From positions 1-6,231 of the forward strand of contig JAPPMR010000218.1 of NCBI GenBank assembly GCA_028818995.1: 6,231 bases of DNA. The letters run 5' to 3'. The notes under the pieces were generated by a model. It was not told the origin of the DNA and ran no database searches. It saw only the letters and a list, made by a program, of their open reading frames with translations. The translations under genes were made by a program, and so were the position numbers. The DNA is from Candidatus Poribacteria bacterium (GTDB lineage Bacteria > Poribacteria > WGA-4E > WGA-3G). This document shows, piece after piece, positions 5,874 through 6,231 of the stretch (position 1 is the first letter of the stretch; every line of letters begins with the position of its first letter).

Positions 5874-6231
5874 TAAAAATAAAATGGATTTGACCAAGCT
5901 TTTTTGCCTGTCACATCCGTCACTTCAATTCGGACATATTTTGTGCCTTGAGAAACAGTATACGTTGCTTCTGTTAGGAGTTCTCCATTCGATGGAAGGA
6001 CACGCCTACCACGACTACGTTCCGCTTTAAATACGATTGATTGCGCCTCTGAGCACTTAACGGTTAGTTGGTTATCAGTAAGGTCTATATCCTTGATTTC
6101 TGGTCCGAGCGTTGAATAAAAAGCACCTGCTCGGAGTGCTTCCATGATGTTATCAAGTGTCAGTTCCTGTGCTTTCACCATGATCCACCCGTGGAAACAG
6201 TCGTGTTCTGTGCCGTGTGCATCGTCGGCAG
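5873..6231 (-). CDS. PHP-domain metal-dependent hydrolase, C-terminal part (5' end outside window)
   Basis: About 119 codons are visible and the frame is open to the right edge, so this is the end of a longer gene. Just inside the edge it reads ADDAHGTEHDCFHGWIMVKA; the Asp-Ala-His resembles the last metal-binding motif of PHP (polymerase and histidinol phosphatase) enzymes, which hydrolyse phosphoesters using a di- or trinuclear metal site. It is followed by an LTLDNIMEALRAGAFYSTLGP segment typical of PHP proteins of the CehA/McbA-like group, then a beta-rich end with YVRIEVTDVTGKKAWSNP. The ATG at 6181 is internal: the conserved motif lies upstream of it in the same frame. The stop TAA shares its last base with the ATG of the GT9 gene, so the two are probably one operon. 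Substrate and localisation cannot be told without the N-terminus. Confidence 0.85.
   Translation of the reverse strand, partial: ADDAHGTEHDCFHGWIMVKAQELTLDNIMEALRAGAFYSTLGPEIKDIDLTDNQLTVKCSEAQSIVFKAERSRGRRVLPSNGELLTEATYTVSQGTKYVRIEVTDVTGKKAWSNPFYF

Noticed and set aside
5871..5897. TTG start for the glycosyltransferase at 5897
   Set aside because: The ATG at 5873 fits the family N-terminus and the TAATG coupling; the TTG adds eight residues without a good ribosome site.
5873..6181. A complete 102-residue protein starting at the ATG at 6181
   Set aside because: The same frame continues upstream to the window edge with a conserved PHP metal motif, so that ATG is internal.

Overview
The window is a moderately AT-rich stretch of bacterial DNA in which every supported gene is read leftward (minus strand). 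In transcription order these are: the C-terminal part of a PHP-domain metal-dependent hydrolase (cut by the right edge), a GT9 heptosyltransferase-like glycosyltransferase, a 415-bp intergenic region filled with inverted repeats, a HAD-superfamily hydrolase, an exported AhpC/TSA-type thioredoxin-fold protein, and a bifunctional class A penicillin-binding protein with PBP1B-like architecture. The leftmost 387 bases are non-coding and hold more copies of the same repeats. Gene content (UB2H-like PBP1B, WaaF-like GT9) suggests a Gram-negative-type envelope. The style of the intergenic palindromes (GGTGCGGTT/AACCGCACC and GGCGAGGTT/AACCTCGCC stems) reminds me of Candidatus Poribacteria and similar sponge- or environment-associated lineages. 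That assignment rests on memory of style, not on a search.

Right side (4809-6231): the PHP gene and the GT9 gene overlap by one base in a TAATG arrangement, so they are probably translationally coupled. The PHP frame continues upstream past the first ATG to the window edge and there shows an Asp-Asp-Ala-His metal-ligand motif, so it is a fragment of a larger gene and not a complete small protein.

Middle (4394-4808): two 114-116-bp repeat units lie in opposite orientation inside further inverted repeats, making a nested palindrome from 4428 to 4817 whose right outer arm overlaps the GT9 stop codon. One unit is 112/114 identical to a copy at 105-218. The two units in the nest share ends but have different cores, and the core hairpins differ by matched changes in both arms.

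Left-centre (388-4393): HAD hydrolase, redoxin and PBP genes follow one another with gaps of 77 and 62 bp and may be co-transcribed. The PBP (peptidoglycan synthesis), GT9 (surface glycan, probably lipopolysaccharide core) and exported redoxin are all envelope-related. The HAD protein has no assignable substrate. No RNA genes, CRISPR arrays, transposase genes or phage genes were recognised. The protein-coding part looks ordinary; the intergenic repeat family is the part worth a second look.
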